Made by a program: the position numbers and the translations under genes. A stretch of 64,000 nt of DNA, taken from NCBI RefSeq assembly GCF_004521915.1, contig NZ_SDKD01000016.1, forward strand, positions 62,001 to 126,000, read 5' to 3'. Below, one piece after another: positions 45,039 to 54,606 of this stretch. Each line of letters starts with the position of its first letter. Position 1 is the stretch's first letter. The notes below the pieces were generated by a model, which saw only the letters and a list, made by a program, of their open reading frames with translations, did no database searches and was not told where the DNA came from. This DNA comes from Brevibacillus migulae (GTDB lineage Bacteria; Bacillota; Bacilli; Brevibacillales; Brevibacillaceae).

Positions 45039-45334
45039 CACAGGCTTACGAAAAAACTTATAATACGTTCAGAATGCTAGAAAAAGGATCCATGAAGGAA
45101 CGAGTACGTTTCAGCCCTTCTACAGAGAGGTTATTCCTAGGTTGAGAGAATGACCAGAAGAAGAGGAACCGAAAGCTATTCCGGAGACCGGGCAAAAACC
45201 GGCGGCCGACACCGTTACCGTCATGAAAGCGACAGATGCAGTTCCCGAACATCAGGGGATTTTCATTTTGTAAGCAGGGTGGTACCGCGAGTTAACGACA
45301 AGTTCTCGTCCCTGAGGGGATGGGGGCTTTTTTT
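45035..45334 (+). promoter_or_regulatory. T-box riboswitch of alaS
   Basis: TTGACA (45035-45040, overlapping the yrrI stop) and TATAAT (45059-45064), 18 bp apart, drive a leader with the T-box AAGCAGGGTGGTACCGCGA (45272-45290). The UGGU bulge fits the A73 discriminator of tRNA-Ala. The specifier after a GAA motif reads A-GCG (Ala). A terminator (45305-45334) follows. A further 12-bp AT-rich hairpin (45338-45366) lies between the terminator and the alaS SD. Confidence 0.9.
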
Positions 45335-45439
45335 CGTCTATTAGAATTTCATCAAAATTCTAATAGGCATAAGTGCAACTAGGGCTCCCCAAAGGGTGCA
45401 GCCAAGCTTCCGAAATACCTTATAAGGAGGATTCATACC

Positions 45440-48088
45440 TTGAAGAAACTCACAGGCAATCAAATCCGTAAAATGTTTCTCGATTTCTTTGTCAGCAAAG
45501 GTCACCACGTTGAACCCAGCGCATCGCTGATTCCGCATGACGACCCTTCGCTTTTGTGGATCAACAGCGGGGTCGCTACGTTGAAGAAATACTTTGACGG
45601 CCGGATCATTCCGGATAACCCGCGCATCACCAATTCGCAAAAATCGATCCGCACCAATGACATTGAGAATGTAGGGCGTACCGCGCGCCACCATACCTTC
45701 TTTGAAATGCTCGGAAACTTTTCCATCGGCGACTATTTCAAGGAAGAAGCGATCGAGTGGGCGTGGGAGTTCCTGACAAGCCCTGAGTGGATCGGCTTCG
45801 ATCCGGAAAAGCTGTCCGTCACGATTCACCCGGAAGATGACGAAGCATTCGAATACTGGAACAAAAAGATTGGCATTCCGGAAGAGCGCATCATTCGCCT
45901 CGAAGGAAACTTCTGGGACATCGGGGAAGGACCAAGCGGCCCGAATACCGAGATCTTCTTCGACCGCGGAGAAGCATTTGGCAACGATCCGAACGATCCA
46001 GAGCTGTATCCAGGCGGGGAAAATGAACGCTATCTGGAAGTATGGAACCTGGTATTTTCCCAATTCAACCATAATCCGGATGGCACCTACACGCCGCTGC
46101 CGAAGAAAAACATCGATACCGGTGCTGGCTTGGAGCGTCTCGCTTCCATTCTGCAAGGCGTGGACAACAACTATGAAACCGACTTGTTGTTCCCATTGAT
46201 TGAAGAAACAAGCCGCATCTCCGGTGTTGCCTATAAATCGAATCCAGAACTGGACGTTGCCCTGAAGGTCATCGCGGACCATACACGTACTGTCGTGTTT
46301 GCTATCGGTGATGGTGCGCTGCCGTCCAATGAAGGCCGTGGCTACGTCATCCGCCGTCTGCTGCGCCGCGCTGTGCGCATGGGCAAAATGCTCGGTATTG
46401 AAAAGCCGTTCCTGTACACCCTGACAAAGACAGTCGGGGATATGATGGGCGAATTCTACCCGGAAGTAGTCGAGAAGCGGGCGTTCATTGAAAAAGTTAT
46501 TCGCGGCGAAGAAGAGCGTTTCCATGAAACATTGAATGATGGTCTCGCCATTCTTGCGCAAATGGTAGAAGCGACAAAAGCAGCCGGCAAAACGCAGTTG
46601 TCCGGCGCTGATTCCTTCAAGCTGTATGATACGTACGGCTTCCCGATCGACCTGACCGAAGACTTCGCGCTAGAGCATGGATTGACCGTTGACCGTGAAG
46701 GCTTTGAGCAAGCGATGGAAGAACAGCGCGAACGCGCCCGTGCTGCCCGCCAGGAAGTGGACAGCATGCAGACACAAGGCGGCGTCTTGAGCGAGCTCAC
46801 GGTTAAGAGTGAATTTGTTGGGTATAATGAATTGGTAGTGAATACCAAAGTTGCAGCAATCATTGCAAACAACCAGCTGGTTGAATCTGCGGAAGAGGGA
46901 CAAACCATCCAGTTCGTACTGGAGCGGACACCTTTCTACGCGGAAAGCGGCGGTCAGATCAATGATGAAGGCTACTTGATTTCGGATGAAGTAAAAGTCC
47001 GTGTGACCGATGTGCAAAAAGCGCCGATGGGCCAGCATGTACACGCGGCAGTTGTCGAGGCTGGCACGTTGCGTGTGGGAGCTTCCATCCGTGCGGAAGT
47101 AAATCGGGAAGCGCGACTGGATATTGTCAAAAACCATACCGCGACCCACTTGCTGCATCAAGCGTTGAAAGACGTATTGGGCACACACGTCAATCAGGCG
47201 GGCTCTCTGGTAGCACCGGAGCGTTTACGCTTTGACTTTACCCATATCAGCTCGATCACTCCGGAAGAACTGAATCAAATTGAAGCGATCGTCAACCAGA
47301 AAGTATGGGAAAACATCGGCGTGAACATCATGAACAAGTCTTTGACCGAAGCGAAAGCAATGGGCGCGATGGCTTTGTTCGGTGAAAAATATGGAGATGT
47401 GGTCCGTGTCGTGCAAGTGGGCGAATACAGCCTGGAGCTGTGCGGCGGCTGCCATGTGACCAACACAGCAGAGATCGGCTTGTTCAAGATCATAAGCGAA
47501 GGCGGAATTGGTGCCGGAACTCGCCGGATTGAAGCAGTGACAGGCCGTGGTGCATACCAATATCTCAACGCACAGCTGCAAACGCTCCGTGAAGTGGCAA
47601 GTGTGATCAAATCTCCGCTCCTGTCTGAAACTCCGGCACGTGTGGAAGGATTGCAGCAGCAGCTGAAAGAAGTGCAGCGCGAAAATGAATCCCTGCGCGG
47701 CAAATTGGGTAATATCGAAGCAGCTTCCCTCACCGAGCAGATGAAGCAGATTGCTGGCGTGAATGTCTTGGCGGCACGCGTTTCCGCAGTCGACATGGAC
47801 AGCTTGCGCGGCATGGTGGATGAGCTGAAAAACAAGCTGGGCTCCGCCGTGATCGTATTGGGTGCGGTAGAGGGAGACAAAGTAAATCTGGTAGCAGGGG
47901 TAACCAAGGACCTGATGGACCAAGGCTTCCATGCGGGCAAGATCATCAAAGAAGTTGCTACACGCTGCGGCGGTGGCGGCGGCGGTCGTCCAGACATGGC
48001 GCAAGCGGGCGGAAAAGACCCGGCGAAGCTGGCGGAAGCCCTCGAGCTTGTGAAGGATTTGGTGCAAACCCAAACGGCAGCCAAGTAA
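45440..48088 (+). CDS. alaS: alanine-tRNA ligase
   Basis: AlaRS charges tRNA-Ala and edits Ser/Gly. The 882-residue protein starts at TTG 45440, 9 bases after AAGGAGG. It has the class II core (FLDFFVSKGHHVEPSASLIP, RTARHHTFFEMLGNFSIGDYF), the editing domain zinc site HTATHLLH with a later CGGCH, and the C-terminal oligomerisation domain ending in the Gly-rich GGGGGGRPDMAQAGG motif. All domains are complete. Confidence 0.97.
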   Translation: MKKLTGNQIRKMFLDFFVSKGHHVEPSASLIPHDDPSLLWINSGVATLKKYFDGRIIPDNPRITNSQKSIRTNDIENVGRTARHHTFFEMLGNFSIGDYFKEEAIEWAWEFLTSPEWIGFDPEKLSVTIHPEDDEAFEYWNKKIGIPEERIIRLEGNFWDIGEGPSGPNTEIFFDRGEAFGNDPNDPELYPGGENERYLEVWNLVFSQFNHNPDGTYTPLPKKNIDTGAGLERLASILQGVDNNYETDLLFPLIEETSRISGVAYKSNPELDVALKVIADHTRTVVFAIGDGALPSNEGRGYVIRRLLRRAVRMGKMLGIEKPFLYTLTKTVGDMMGEFYPEVVEKRAFIEKVIRGEEERFHETLNDGLAILAQMVEATKAAGKTQLSGADSFKLYDTYGFPIDLTEDFALEHGLTVDREGFEQAMEEQRERARAARQEVDSMQTQGGVLSELTVKSEFVGYNELVVNTKVAAIIANNQLVESAEEGQTIQFVLERTPFYAESGGQINDEGYLISDEVKVRVTDVQKAPMGQHVHAAVVEAGTLRVGASIRAEVNREARLDIVKNHTATHLLHQALKDVLGTHVNQAGSLVAPERLRFDFTHISSITPEELNQIEAIVNQKVWENIGVNIMNKSLTEAKAMGAMALFGEKYGDVVRVVQVGEYSLELCGGCHVTNTAEIGLFKIISEGGIGAGTRRIEAVTGRGAYQYLNAQLQTLREVASVIKSPLLSETPARVEGLQQQLKEVQRENESLRGKLGNIEAASLTEQMKQIAGVNVLAARVSAVDMDSLRGMVDELKNKLGSAVIVLGAVEGDKVNLVAGVTKDLMDQGFHAGKIIKEVATRCGGGGGGRPDMAQAGGKDPAKLAEALELVKDLVQTQTAAK

Positions 48089-48221
48089 TGTCGAAAAACA
48101 GTTAGAAAAGAAAAATGTTGTGGAAAAACAAGGATTTGCCTGGTCAAAAGGCGAATAGACTTGATAGAGAATGAAACCAGGAAGGAATATCCTTTCTGTA
48201 TGGTGAATCGAGGTGTTGGTA

Positions 48222-48482
48222 ATGAATTCCATGGACAATACCATGAAGTACACGGTACCCAACGAGACCAGCGAGTCAGATGTGCGGGAAACCCTGACAG
48301 AGGTGTACAATGCGCTCCAGGAAAAAGGGTACAATCCCATCACCCAAATTGTCGGTTATTTGCTTTCAGGTGATCCGGCTTTTATTCCACGCCACAATAA
48401 TGCACGCAGTCTGATCGGGAAAATTGAACGTGATCGATTGTTGGAAGAACTGGTAAAGGTATATTTGTCACAGAATCGCTGA
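48222..48482 (+). CDS. ireB: IreB family regulatory phosphoprotein
   Basis: The 86-residue protein (YrzL/UPF0297) starts at ATG 48222, 6 bases after GAGGTG. It has the conserved EVYNALQEKGYNPITQIVGY segment and GDPAFIPRHNNARSLI. In Enterococcus, IreB is phosphorylated on N-terminal threonines by the IreK kinase and tunes cephalosporin resistance; the N-terminus here keeps Thr residues (NTMKYTVPNET). alaS-ireB-ruvX is a universal Firmicute order. Confidence 0.95.
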   Translation: MNSMDNTMKYTVPNETSESDVRETLTEVYNALQEKGYNPITQIVGYLLSGDPAFIPRHNNARSLIGKIERDRLLEELVKVYLSQNR

Positions 48483-48504
48483 AAGATAGTACAGGAGTGA
48501 CAGC

Positions 48505-48918
48505 ATGCGGATTATGGGGCTTGATGTCGGAGAACGGACGATTGGAGTGGCGGTCAGCGACGAAATGGGCTGGACCGCCCAAGGCATAGAAACCATCCAG
48601 CGTCAGTCCAACGAAAAAGATTTCAACCGCCTGCAAGCATTGATCCAAGAGTACCAGATCACCGAGATTGTCGTCGGCTTGCCGAAAAACATGAACGGCA
48701 CGATTGGTCCCAGCGGAGAAAACTGTAAAGCATTTGCGGAAAAGGTAGCTGCTCGCACATCGCTTCCCGTCCACTTGTGGGATGAGCGATTGACCACGAT
48801 GGCCGCCCAGAAGATGCTGATTGCAGCAGATGTGAGCAGGCAAAAACGAAAAAAAGTGATTGATAAAATGGCGGCCGTGTTAATCCTGCAGGGTTATCTG
48901 GACGCGAAATCGAGGTGA
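48505..48918 (+). CDS. ruvX: Holliday junction resolvase-like protein RuvX (YqgF)
   Basis: An RNase H-fold protein linked to pre-16S rRNA processing and junction resolution. The 137-residue product has the catalytic first strand MGLDVGERTIGVAVSDEMG, the EIVVGLPKNMNGTIG block and VHLWDERLTTMAA. It is 4 bp from yrzB, in one operon. Confidence 0.95.
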   Translation: MRIMGLDVGERTIGVAVSDEMGWTAQGIETIQRQSNEKDFNRLQALIQEYQITEIVVGLPKNMNGTIGPSGENCKAFAEKVAARTSLPVHLWDERLTTMAAQKMLIAADVSRQKRKKVIDKMAAVLILQGYLDAKSR

Positions 48919-48922
48919 TTCC

Positions 48923-49216
48923 ATGAGTGAAGAGATGATGGAAGAGTTTGAAGTAGGCGACGTGATCGCCCTTACGGAAGAAGGTACAGAAGAGCCCAGA
49001 GATTTTCGGATCATGTATATTTTTGATATCGAAGATCGCTCCTATCTCGTGCTTGTCCCCGTAGACCAGGAAGAGCAAGAGGAGTATGAGGTGCACTTCC
49101 TGCGCTATGAAGGAACCGATATGCTGGCCCCCATTGAAGATGATGAAGAGTGGGAGCAGGTTGAGGCTACCTTTGAAACGCTGATTGCCGATTTGGAGAA
49201 AGATGATAGTATCTAA
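48923..49216 (+). CDS. DUF1292 protein (YrzB)
   Basis: A very acidic 97-residue protein with the DUF1292 pattern: an N-terminal beta-rich half (DVIALTEEGTEEPRDFRIMY) and EVHFLRYEG near the middle, ending in WEQVEATFETLIADLE. Function unknown. It follows ruvX as in all Bacilli; the SD is GAGGTGATT. Confidence 0.92.
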   Translation: MSEEMMEEFEVGDVIALTEEGTEEPRDFRIMYIFDIEDRSYLVLVPVDQEEQEEYEVHFLRYEGTDMLAPIEDDEEWEQVEATFETLIADLEKDDSI

Positions 49217-49312
49217 GAGGGGCCGCGTGCCCTTCTTTTTCTTTTGCCCATGATGCAAGCGCGGACAATCTCCGTTATAATGGAGAACGATATGCAAAGG
49301 GAGGAGGATAAG

Positions 49313-50428
49313 ATGCAGATTCAAAAGAAAGAGAAGGATAATCAGCCGATGAAGAGCATCAAACAAGACGAAAAGCGCAGACGCAGAGGACGATTGCCGA
49401 AGATCATCGCCCTCTTGGGTCTCTTACTCATAGTGGTCCTTGGAAGCGGTGGTTTCTATCTATACTCGCAGCTGCAGCCTGTCACCGCAGAGGGACAAGC
49501 AGTGAAAAAGGCAGTGAGCATCCCGCCTGGCACATCCGTTCGTGAGATTGGACAACTCTTGGAGCAGCAGGGACTGATCCGCAATGGTACGCTGTTTGCT
49601 TATTATGCCCAAAGCAAGGGCATCGGAAATCGCCTGCAGGCAGGTAATTACAATTTCCAAGTCGGGCAAACTATCGATGAGCTGTTGAATACGATGGCAA
49701 ACGGTGAAGCTGTTGTTGAAGCCGTGCGCTTTACGATTCCGGAAGGGTTGAATGTGGAACAGATTGCCAACCGGCTTGCTGAACAAAAGCTGGTCGACAA
49801 AGCGGCCTTTTTAAAGGAAGTCAATGAAGGCGCTTTTCCGGAGTTCCCGTTCGTAGCCCAGATCCCGAAAAGCAAGGATCGCAAGCATCGCTTGGAAGGG
49901 TATCTGTTCCCGGAAACCTATGAAGTGAAAAAAGGGGCTACTGCACACGAAATTATTGCCAAAATGCTGGGCCAATTTCAAAAAGAGATGAAACCGGAAT
50001 GGCTGGAGGCGTTGAAAAAACGGAATATGACACTGGATCAGGCGGTCAATCTCGCCTCGATTGTCGAGCGCGAAGTCGTGGTGGACAAAGAAAGACCGAT
50101 CGTAGCCGGTGTGTTTTATAACCGCATTCGGGACAAGTGGATGCTGCAGTCCTGCGCCACCGTCCAGTTCGTCCTGGGAAAACAGCGTGATCGGATTACC
50201 TTTGCGGATCTGGAAGTGAAAAGTCCGTATAACACATACATCAATCCGGGACTTCCGCCTGGACCGATTGCCAGTCCGGGAAGAGCATCCCTCGCTGCAG
50301 TCGTTCAGCCGGTTTCCCATGATTACTTCTTTTTTGTGACGAAAAAGGATGGGACCTCGGAGCACTATTTCTCCAAAACTTTTGAAGAGCATCTGTCGAA
50401 AGATGCAAAAAGTCGCGGAAACTGGTGA
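49313..50428 (+). CDS. mltG: endolytic murein transglycosylase MltG
   Basis: MltG cleaves nascent glycan strands at the membrane, setting strand length and acting with class A PBPs. The start ATG 49313 follows GGAGGAGGATAAG, giving 371 residues. A charged cytoplasmic N-terminus (~45 residues) is followed by one membrane helix (about 48-70), a LysM-like region (VSIPPGTSVREIGQLLEQQG), then the YceG catalytic domain with LEGYLFPETYEV and the catalytic Glu in LASIVERE. A TATAAT (49276-49281) with a poor -35 lies upstream. Confidence 0.95.
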   Translation: MQIQKKEKDNQPMKSIKQDEKRRRRGRLPKIIALLGLLLIVVLGSGGFYLYSQLQPVTAEGQAVKKAVSIPPGTSVREIGQLLEQQGLIRNGTLFAYYAQSKGIGNRLQAGNYNFQVGQTIDELLNTMANGEAVVEAVRFTIPEGLNVEQIANRLAEQKLVDKAAFLKEVNEGAFPEFPFVAQIPKSKDRKHRLEGYLFPETYEVKKGATAHEIIAKMLGQFQKEMKPEWLEALKKRNMTLDQAVNLASIVEREVVVDKERPIVAGVFYNRIRDKWMLQSCATVQFVLGKQRDRITFADLEVKSPYNTYINPGLPPGPIASPGRASLAAVVQPVSHDYFFFVTKKDGTSEHYFSKTFEEHLSKDAKSRGNW

Positions 50429-50498
50429 TTTAGACTGTGTTCGACCCACAACCTATGGTATACTATTCCGGTTGCCAGTTTTAACGGGGGTGAAACCT

Positions 50499-51140
50499 GT
50501 GATTACCAATCCAACAATAGAGGCCTACCTGACAAAGCTGGTACCCGAGCGTTCCCCGCTGCTCAGCCGCATGGAGGCGGAGGCAGCGGCCGAAGGAATT
50601 CCCATCATACAGCTTCCTGGTGCCCAAACGCTGCGCTTGCTGCTGCTGCTGCATCGTCCGACTTCGATTTTGGAGGTGGGGACGGCGATCGGTTACTCTG
50701 CGATATGGCTGGCCGAGGCGGCTCCGCAGGCAAAAGTAGTGACGATGGAGCTTGATCAGGAGCGCATTGTCCGCGCTGAGCAGAATATTCGAGAAGCAGG
50801 ACTTCAGGATCGAATCGAGATCATAGCCGGAGATGCGACAGCCGGATTGCCGGAGCATTACCGATTTGATTGTCTGTTTATTGATGCATCAAAGGGCCAA
50901 TATCAGAAGTTTCTTGATTTGTACTTGCCTCATCTGGCCGATGGCGGACTCGTCATTTGCGATAACGTACTGTTTCGCGGTCTGGTCGCTCAGCCTGAAC
51001 AGGTGGAGAAGCGTTTGCGTCCGATGGTGGACAAGCTGATCCGCTTTAACGAAGGGCTTCGGGATCATCCTTTATTGGAAACAGTCTTTCTCCCCGTAGG
51101 AGACGGCATTGCGGTTAGCGTGAAAAAACAACAGACGTAG
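50499..51140 (+). CDS. trmR: tRNA 5-hydroxyuridine methyltransferase TrmR (O-methyltransferase family)
   Basis: A SAM-dependent O-methyltransferase of 213 residues. The start is GTG 50499 after GGGGGTGAAACC; the upstream open frame lies within mltG. SAM-binding ILEVGTAIGYSAIWLA, the MELDQERIVRAEQNIREAG acidic strand and the metal-binding LFIDASKGQY and ICDNVLFRG motifs are intact. The B. subtilis homologue YrrM (TrmR) makes 5-methoxyuridine at tRNA position 34 and also lies after mltG (yrrL). Confidence 0.88.
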   Translation: MITNPTIEAYLTKLVPERSPLLSRMEAEAAAEGIPIIQLPGAQTLRLLLLLHRPTSILEVGTAIGYSAIWLAEAAPQAKVVTMELDQERIVRAEQNIREAGLQDRIEIIAGDATAGLPEHYRFDCLFIDASKGQYQKFLDLYLPHLADGGLVICDNVLFRGLVAQPEQVEKRLRPMVDKLIRFNEGLRDHPLLETVFLPVGDGIAVSVKKQQT

Positions 51141-51188
51141 GCAGTTTTTGAAAAATGTTTGCACGAGCAAGAGGAAGGAGACATCATC

Positions 51189-51821
51189 ATGGGTCACCCC
51201 GTATTGATTGGGGTAGCCGGGGGAAGCGGATCCGGCAAAACCACGGTAGCTACGGAGCTTTATCGACAGTTTCAGAATGAGAGTGTTACCTTGATCGAAC
51301 AGGATTCCTATTATAAGGACCAAAGCCATCTGAGCATGGAAGAACGTGTACTTACCAATTACGATCACCCCTTCGCCTTTGACAACGATTTGCTGATGTT
51401 TCATCTGCAAGAGTTGCTCGCACGTCGGCCGATCCAAAAACCGATTTATGATTTCAAAATCCATAATCGTCAGCCAAACACCATTTTGGTAGAGCCGAAG
51501 GATGTCATTATCCTGGAAGGCATGCTGATTTTGGAAGATCCGCGTATCCGTGATTTGATGGATATCAAGGTCTTTGTGGATACGGATGCCGATGTGCGCA
51601 TCGTACGCAGAATCCAGCGGGACATTGAAGAGCGCGGAAGAACACTGGACTCGGTGGTGAATCAGTATCTGTCGGTGGTGCGTCCGATGCACCTGCAGTT
51701 CATCGAGCCGACCAAGCGTTACGCGGATGTGATTATTCCTGAGGGCGGATACAACCGCGTAGCATTGGATCTGTTGTCCACCAAGATTCGCGGGATCTTG
51801 GCAGAGAAGCAGTTTAGTTAA
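51189..51821 (+). CDS. udk: uridine kinase
   Basis: Udk salvages uridine and cytidine to UMP and CMP. The start ATG 51189 follows AGGAAGGAG; 210 residues. P-loop GVAGGSGSGKTT, the DHPFAFDNDLL substrate loop and the RRIQRDIEERGRTLDSV lid are present. In B. subtilis two U32 peptidase-type genes (yrrN, yrrO) separate trmR from udk; they are absent here. Confidence 0.97.
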   Translation: MGHPVLIGVAGGSGSGKTTVATELYRQFQNESVTLIEQDSYYKDQSHLSMEERVLTNYDHPFAFDNDLLMFHLQELLARRPIQKPIYDFKIHNRQPNTILVEPKDVIILEGMLILEDPRIRDLMDIKVFVDTDADVRIVRRIQRDIEERGRTLDSVVNQYLSVVRPMHLQFIEPTKRYADVIIPEGGYNRVALDLLSTKIRGILAEKQFS

Positions 51822-51854
51822 GCGATACTTTCGCCTACATAGGACGGTTGTGAG

Positions 51855-51887
51855 GAGCACCTGAGAGGGTGTTCTTTTTTTTTTTTT
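51855..51887 (+). terminator. intrinsic terminator after udk
   Basis: GAGCACC (51855-51861) pairs with GGTGTTC (51868-51874), followed by thirteen T residues. Confidence 0.9.
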
Positions 51888-51956
51888 GCTCTGATCATGC
51901 TCTGACAATCGGGATTTATCATAAAAGGAGAGTTGATGACAAGGGGGAGCATGGGT

Positions 51957-53069
51957 ATGAATGATGAGCGTATAAGCAAGATTGCAGAAAATCTGATTTC
52001 TTACAGTCTGGATGTGCAAGCCGGGGAGCACGTCATGGTGATGGTTGTCGATCAAGGAGAAGAGCTAGCCAAGGAATTGGTCAAGCAACTGTACGCCAAA
52101 GGTGCGTTTCCCCACGTTCGTATACAGCGCCCGTCGCTGCAGCGGGAATGGATGAAAGGATTGTCGGAGGCACAGGCGGTACAGCTCGCTGAATGGGAAA
52201 AGCCATTTTGGCAGGGCATGCATGGGTTTATCGGCATATACGGTTTAACGAACGACAGTGAGATGAGGGATGTACCGGAGGAAAAGAGCAGAATCTACGG
52301 CATGGCATTTGAGGATATTTTTCACTATGTCGATAATCGCTCAAAAGGAGTACGTATTAACTACCCCACTGCCTCCTTGGCGCAAAAGGCGAACATGTCT
52401 ACAGAGGCTTTCACCCAATTTTATTTTGACGTCTGTGCCATGGACTATCGCAGGATGTACGAAGCATGCCAGCCGCTTCATGAACTGATGGACCGGACGG
52501 ACAAGGTCCGGATAACAGGACCGGGAACAGAGCTCACTTTTTCGATTAAGGGAATCGGGACAAAGATCGCAGCGGGGAAAGGGAATGTTCCTGATGGCGA
52601 AGTGTACACATCACCGGTTCGCGATTCGATCGAGGGGGTCATCACCTACAATACGCCCAGCAACTATAAGGGAACTACGTTTGAAAATGTGCGTCTAACG
52701 TTTCAGAATGGGAAAATTGTGGAGGCGTCTGCCAATCATACGGAGAAGCTCATTGAGATCTTGGACAGCGACGAAGGTGCTCGCTATATCGGGGAATTCG
52801 CCATCGCTTTCAATCCGTATATCCTAAATCCGATGGGGGACATCTTGTTTGACGAAAAGATTGCCGGCAGCTTTCATTTGACACCGGGACGCGCCTATGA
52901 AGCTGCTGACAATGGCAACCGCAGCATCATCCACTGGGACTTGATCAGCATCCAAAGGCCGGAGTATGGCGGTGGTGAAATCTGGTTTGATGATGTATTG
53001 ATTCGCAAAGACGGATTGTTTGTTCATCCGGCGCTGCTCGGATTGAATCCGGATCGGCTGAAAGCATAG
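51957..53069 (+). CDS. aminopeptidase, peptidase family M29
   Basis: A metal-dependent aminopeptidase related to AmpS and thermophilic aminopeptidase T. ATG 51957 is taken as start, 8 bases after AAGGGGGAG; 51951 is an alternative. The 370-residue protein has the N-terminal SYSLDVQAGEHVMV block. The C-terminal metal and catalytic residues lie in PDGEVYTSPVRDSIEG, the YIGEFAIAFNP Glu, and SIIHWDLI with GEIWFDDVLIRKDG. It is not part of the B. subtilis block and looks inserted after udk. Confidence 0.92.
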   Translation: MNDERISKIAENLISYSLDVQAGEHVMVMVVDQGEELAKELVKQLYAKGAFPHVRIQRPSLQREWMKGLSEAQAVQLAEWEKPFWQGMHGFIGIYGLTNDSEMRDVPEEKSRIYGMAFEDIFHYVDNRSKGVRINYPTASLAQKANMSTEAFTQFYFDVCAMDYRRMYEACQPLHELMDRTDKVRITGPGTELTFSIKGIGTKIAAGKGNVPDGEVYTSPVRDSIEGVITYNTPSNYKGTTFENVRLTFQNGKIVEASANHTEKLIEILDSDEGARYIGEFAIAFNPYILNPMGDILFDEKIAGSFHLTPGRAYEAADNGNRSIIHWDLISIQRPEYGGGEIWFDDVLIRKDGLFVHPALLGLNPDRLKA

Positions 53070-53161
53070 TAAAGAACCGCAAGCCCCTCCTTTTCGTCTG
53101 CTTTCCTGTTGCTGGAAAAAAGCAGCTGTCATAAGATGATAGAATAGAGGAGGGGAATCGG

Positions 53162-54039
53162 ATGCATGCGAAGCTAAGTTCATTATTTCGTCCCATTCAA
53201 GGTAATGGCCGGGTCACTTCCTATCGGTACGTGGAAAGGAGTGCTTCCCCATTACTGAGGCCGTATGTATCCTGTTACTGGATGTCAGAGCCTGTGACTC
53301 TTTTGGAAAGGGCGAGCAGCATTCATACTGCCGCACAGATTGACCGTGTGCTGCCTGATGGATGCACCGATATCATTTTTACATACAGCCCCCTGCAGGA
53401 CCGTTACTCCCTCCGCTTGATTGGCGCATTTACTGACCCGTTTGCCATCGTGTATGAGGAAGACAGTCCGATTCACCACTTTGGCGTCCGGTTTTTCCCG
53501 GGCGGAGCGTTTTCCCTCCTGCAAACAGCGATGGCGGAGTTTGGCGGCAGCAGCACCGATCTTGAGCTCATCCTGCCGGGAAGCGTTCAGAGACTCTGCG
53601 AACGGTTATTTGCGGGCCGTTCGCTGGATGAAAAAACGAAAGCGATGGAGGAGTTTTTGCTTTCTTGCTTACGCGAACACGGAGCGGTGCAAGATGACGT
53701 GATGGCCAATCTGCTTTATCGGATCTTTGAGTCCGGCGGAAAAATGACGGTCCGTGAGCTAGCGAAAGCGGAATATCTCAGTGCCATATGAATCGAAAAT
53801 TTTCGCAATGGATCGGCTTGAGTCCGAAAAAGTTCAGCCAAGTGGTGCGGTTTCAAAACATGCTGCAGCAAATCAGCAGGAGACCTGCAGGTGATTGGGA
53901 ATCGTTTGCATGGGAGCACGGATATTTTGATACTTCGCATTTCATTCATGACTTTACGAAACATTACGGTGCGACGCCTGCTGTTGCCGCTGAAGAATAT
54001 CAAAGGATGTCCGATTTTTACAATCCCGCTTATCCGTAA
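53162..54039 (+). pseudogene. AraC-family regulator split by a frameshift
   Basis: The first frame (53162-53791, 209 residues, SD AGGAGGGG) carries an AraC-type N-terminal sensing domain (VERSASPLLRPYVSCYWMSE, DRVLPDGCTDIIF, GVRFFPGGA) and the start of the first helix-turn-helix, then stops after AKAEYLSAI. The second frame (53788-54039) continues with the DNA-binding domain: MNRKFSQWIGLSPKKFSQVVRF. Homologous proteins usually read LSERHMNRKF here; restoring four bases (GAGC) after AGT would give exactly that, so a 4-bp deletion is likely. The two frames share ATGA, so coupled translation of two pieces is possible. A sequencing error cannot be excluded. Confidence 0.8.
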
Positions 54040-54098
54040 TTGGTTATAATGAAACCATACCAATCTATGGAAAAGGCGTACGGAAAGGATTGAATGTG

Positions 54099-54587
54099 AT
54101 GAGCGGCGTATTTGCAGTGCGAGACCATCTTTTAGATGAATTGGAGCTGGCAGTCCGGACGAGTGAGGCTTTGATCACGCGTATCAAGCCGGAAGAATGG
54201 GACTATCGGCCGAAGGATAATATGCGGAGTTTGCTAGAATTGGTCCATCATCTCGTATCGATACCGGCATCGGATCTGGCCATCCTGCAAGAAAAAACAC
54301 AATCTGAGGTCGAGCAGGTGGAAAGCCTCGTGCACACGCTCACCGATCCGCACGAATTGGCCGCGCAGATGCGAAAACATGCAGAAATGCTGCGGGCGTA
54401 TATGCTGTCTCTCTCTGAAGAGGAGCTGCTGCACAAATCTACGAAAGCCTTTTATTTAGAGCATGGCGTCGTGCAAATCAAATGGCTGATTGAGATTGTG
54501 ACTCATACCTTCCACCATCGTTCCCAGCTGTACAATTATTTGAAAGCGCTGGGGCATGAGCTGCATTTTTTCGTTTTGTACGGATAA
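54099..54587 (+). CDS. DinB-fold protein
   Basis: A 162-residue four-helix-bundle protein of the DinB/YfiT superfamily, whose members bind a metal through three histidines and often act as thiol-dependent transferases. Visible candidates are LLELVHHLVSIP and the C-terminal IVTHTFHHRSQLYNYLKALG, the most diagnostic segment. ATG 54099 follows GGAAAGGA by about 9 bases. The substrate is unknown. It is followed closely by the SRPBCC gene, probably one operon. Confidence 0.85.
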   Translation: MSGVFAVRDHLLDELELAVRTSEALITRIKPEEWDYRPKDNMRSLLELVHHLVSIPASDLAILQEKTQSEVEQVESLVHTLTDPHELAAQMRKHAEMLRAYMLSLSEEELLHKSTKAFYLEHGVVQIKWLIEIVTHTFHHRSQLYNYLKALGHELHFFVLYG

Positions 54588-54606
54588 GGCAGAGGGAGAA
54601 AGGCAG

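Noticed and set aside
47225..48343. 372-residue minus-strand ORF opposite alaS/ireB
   Set aside because: Antisense to two certain genes; composition typical of a shadow frame.
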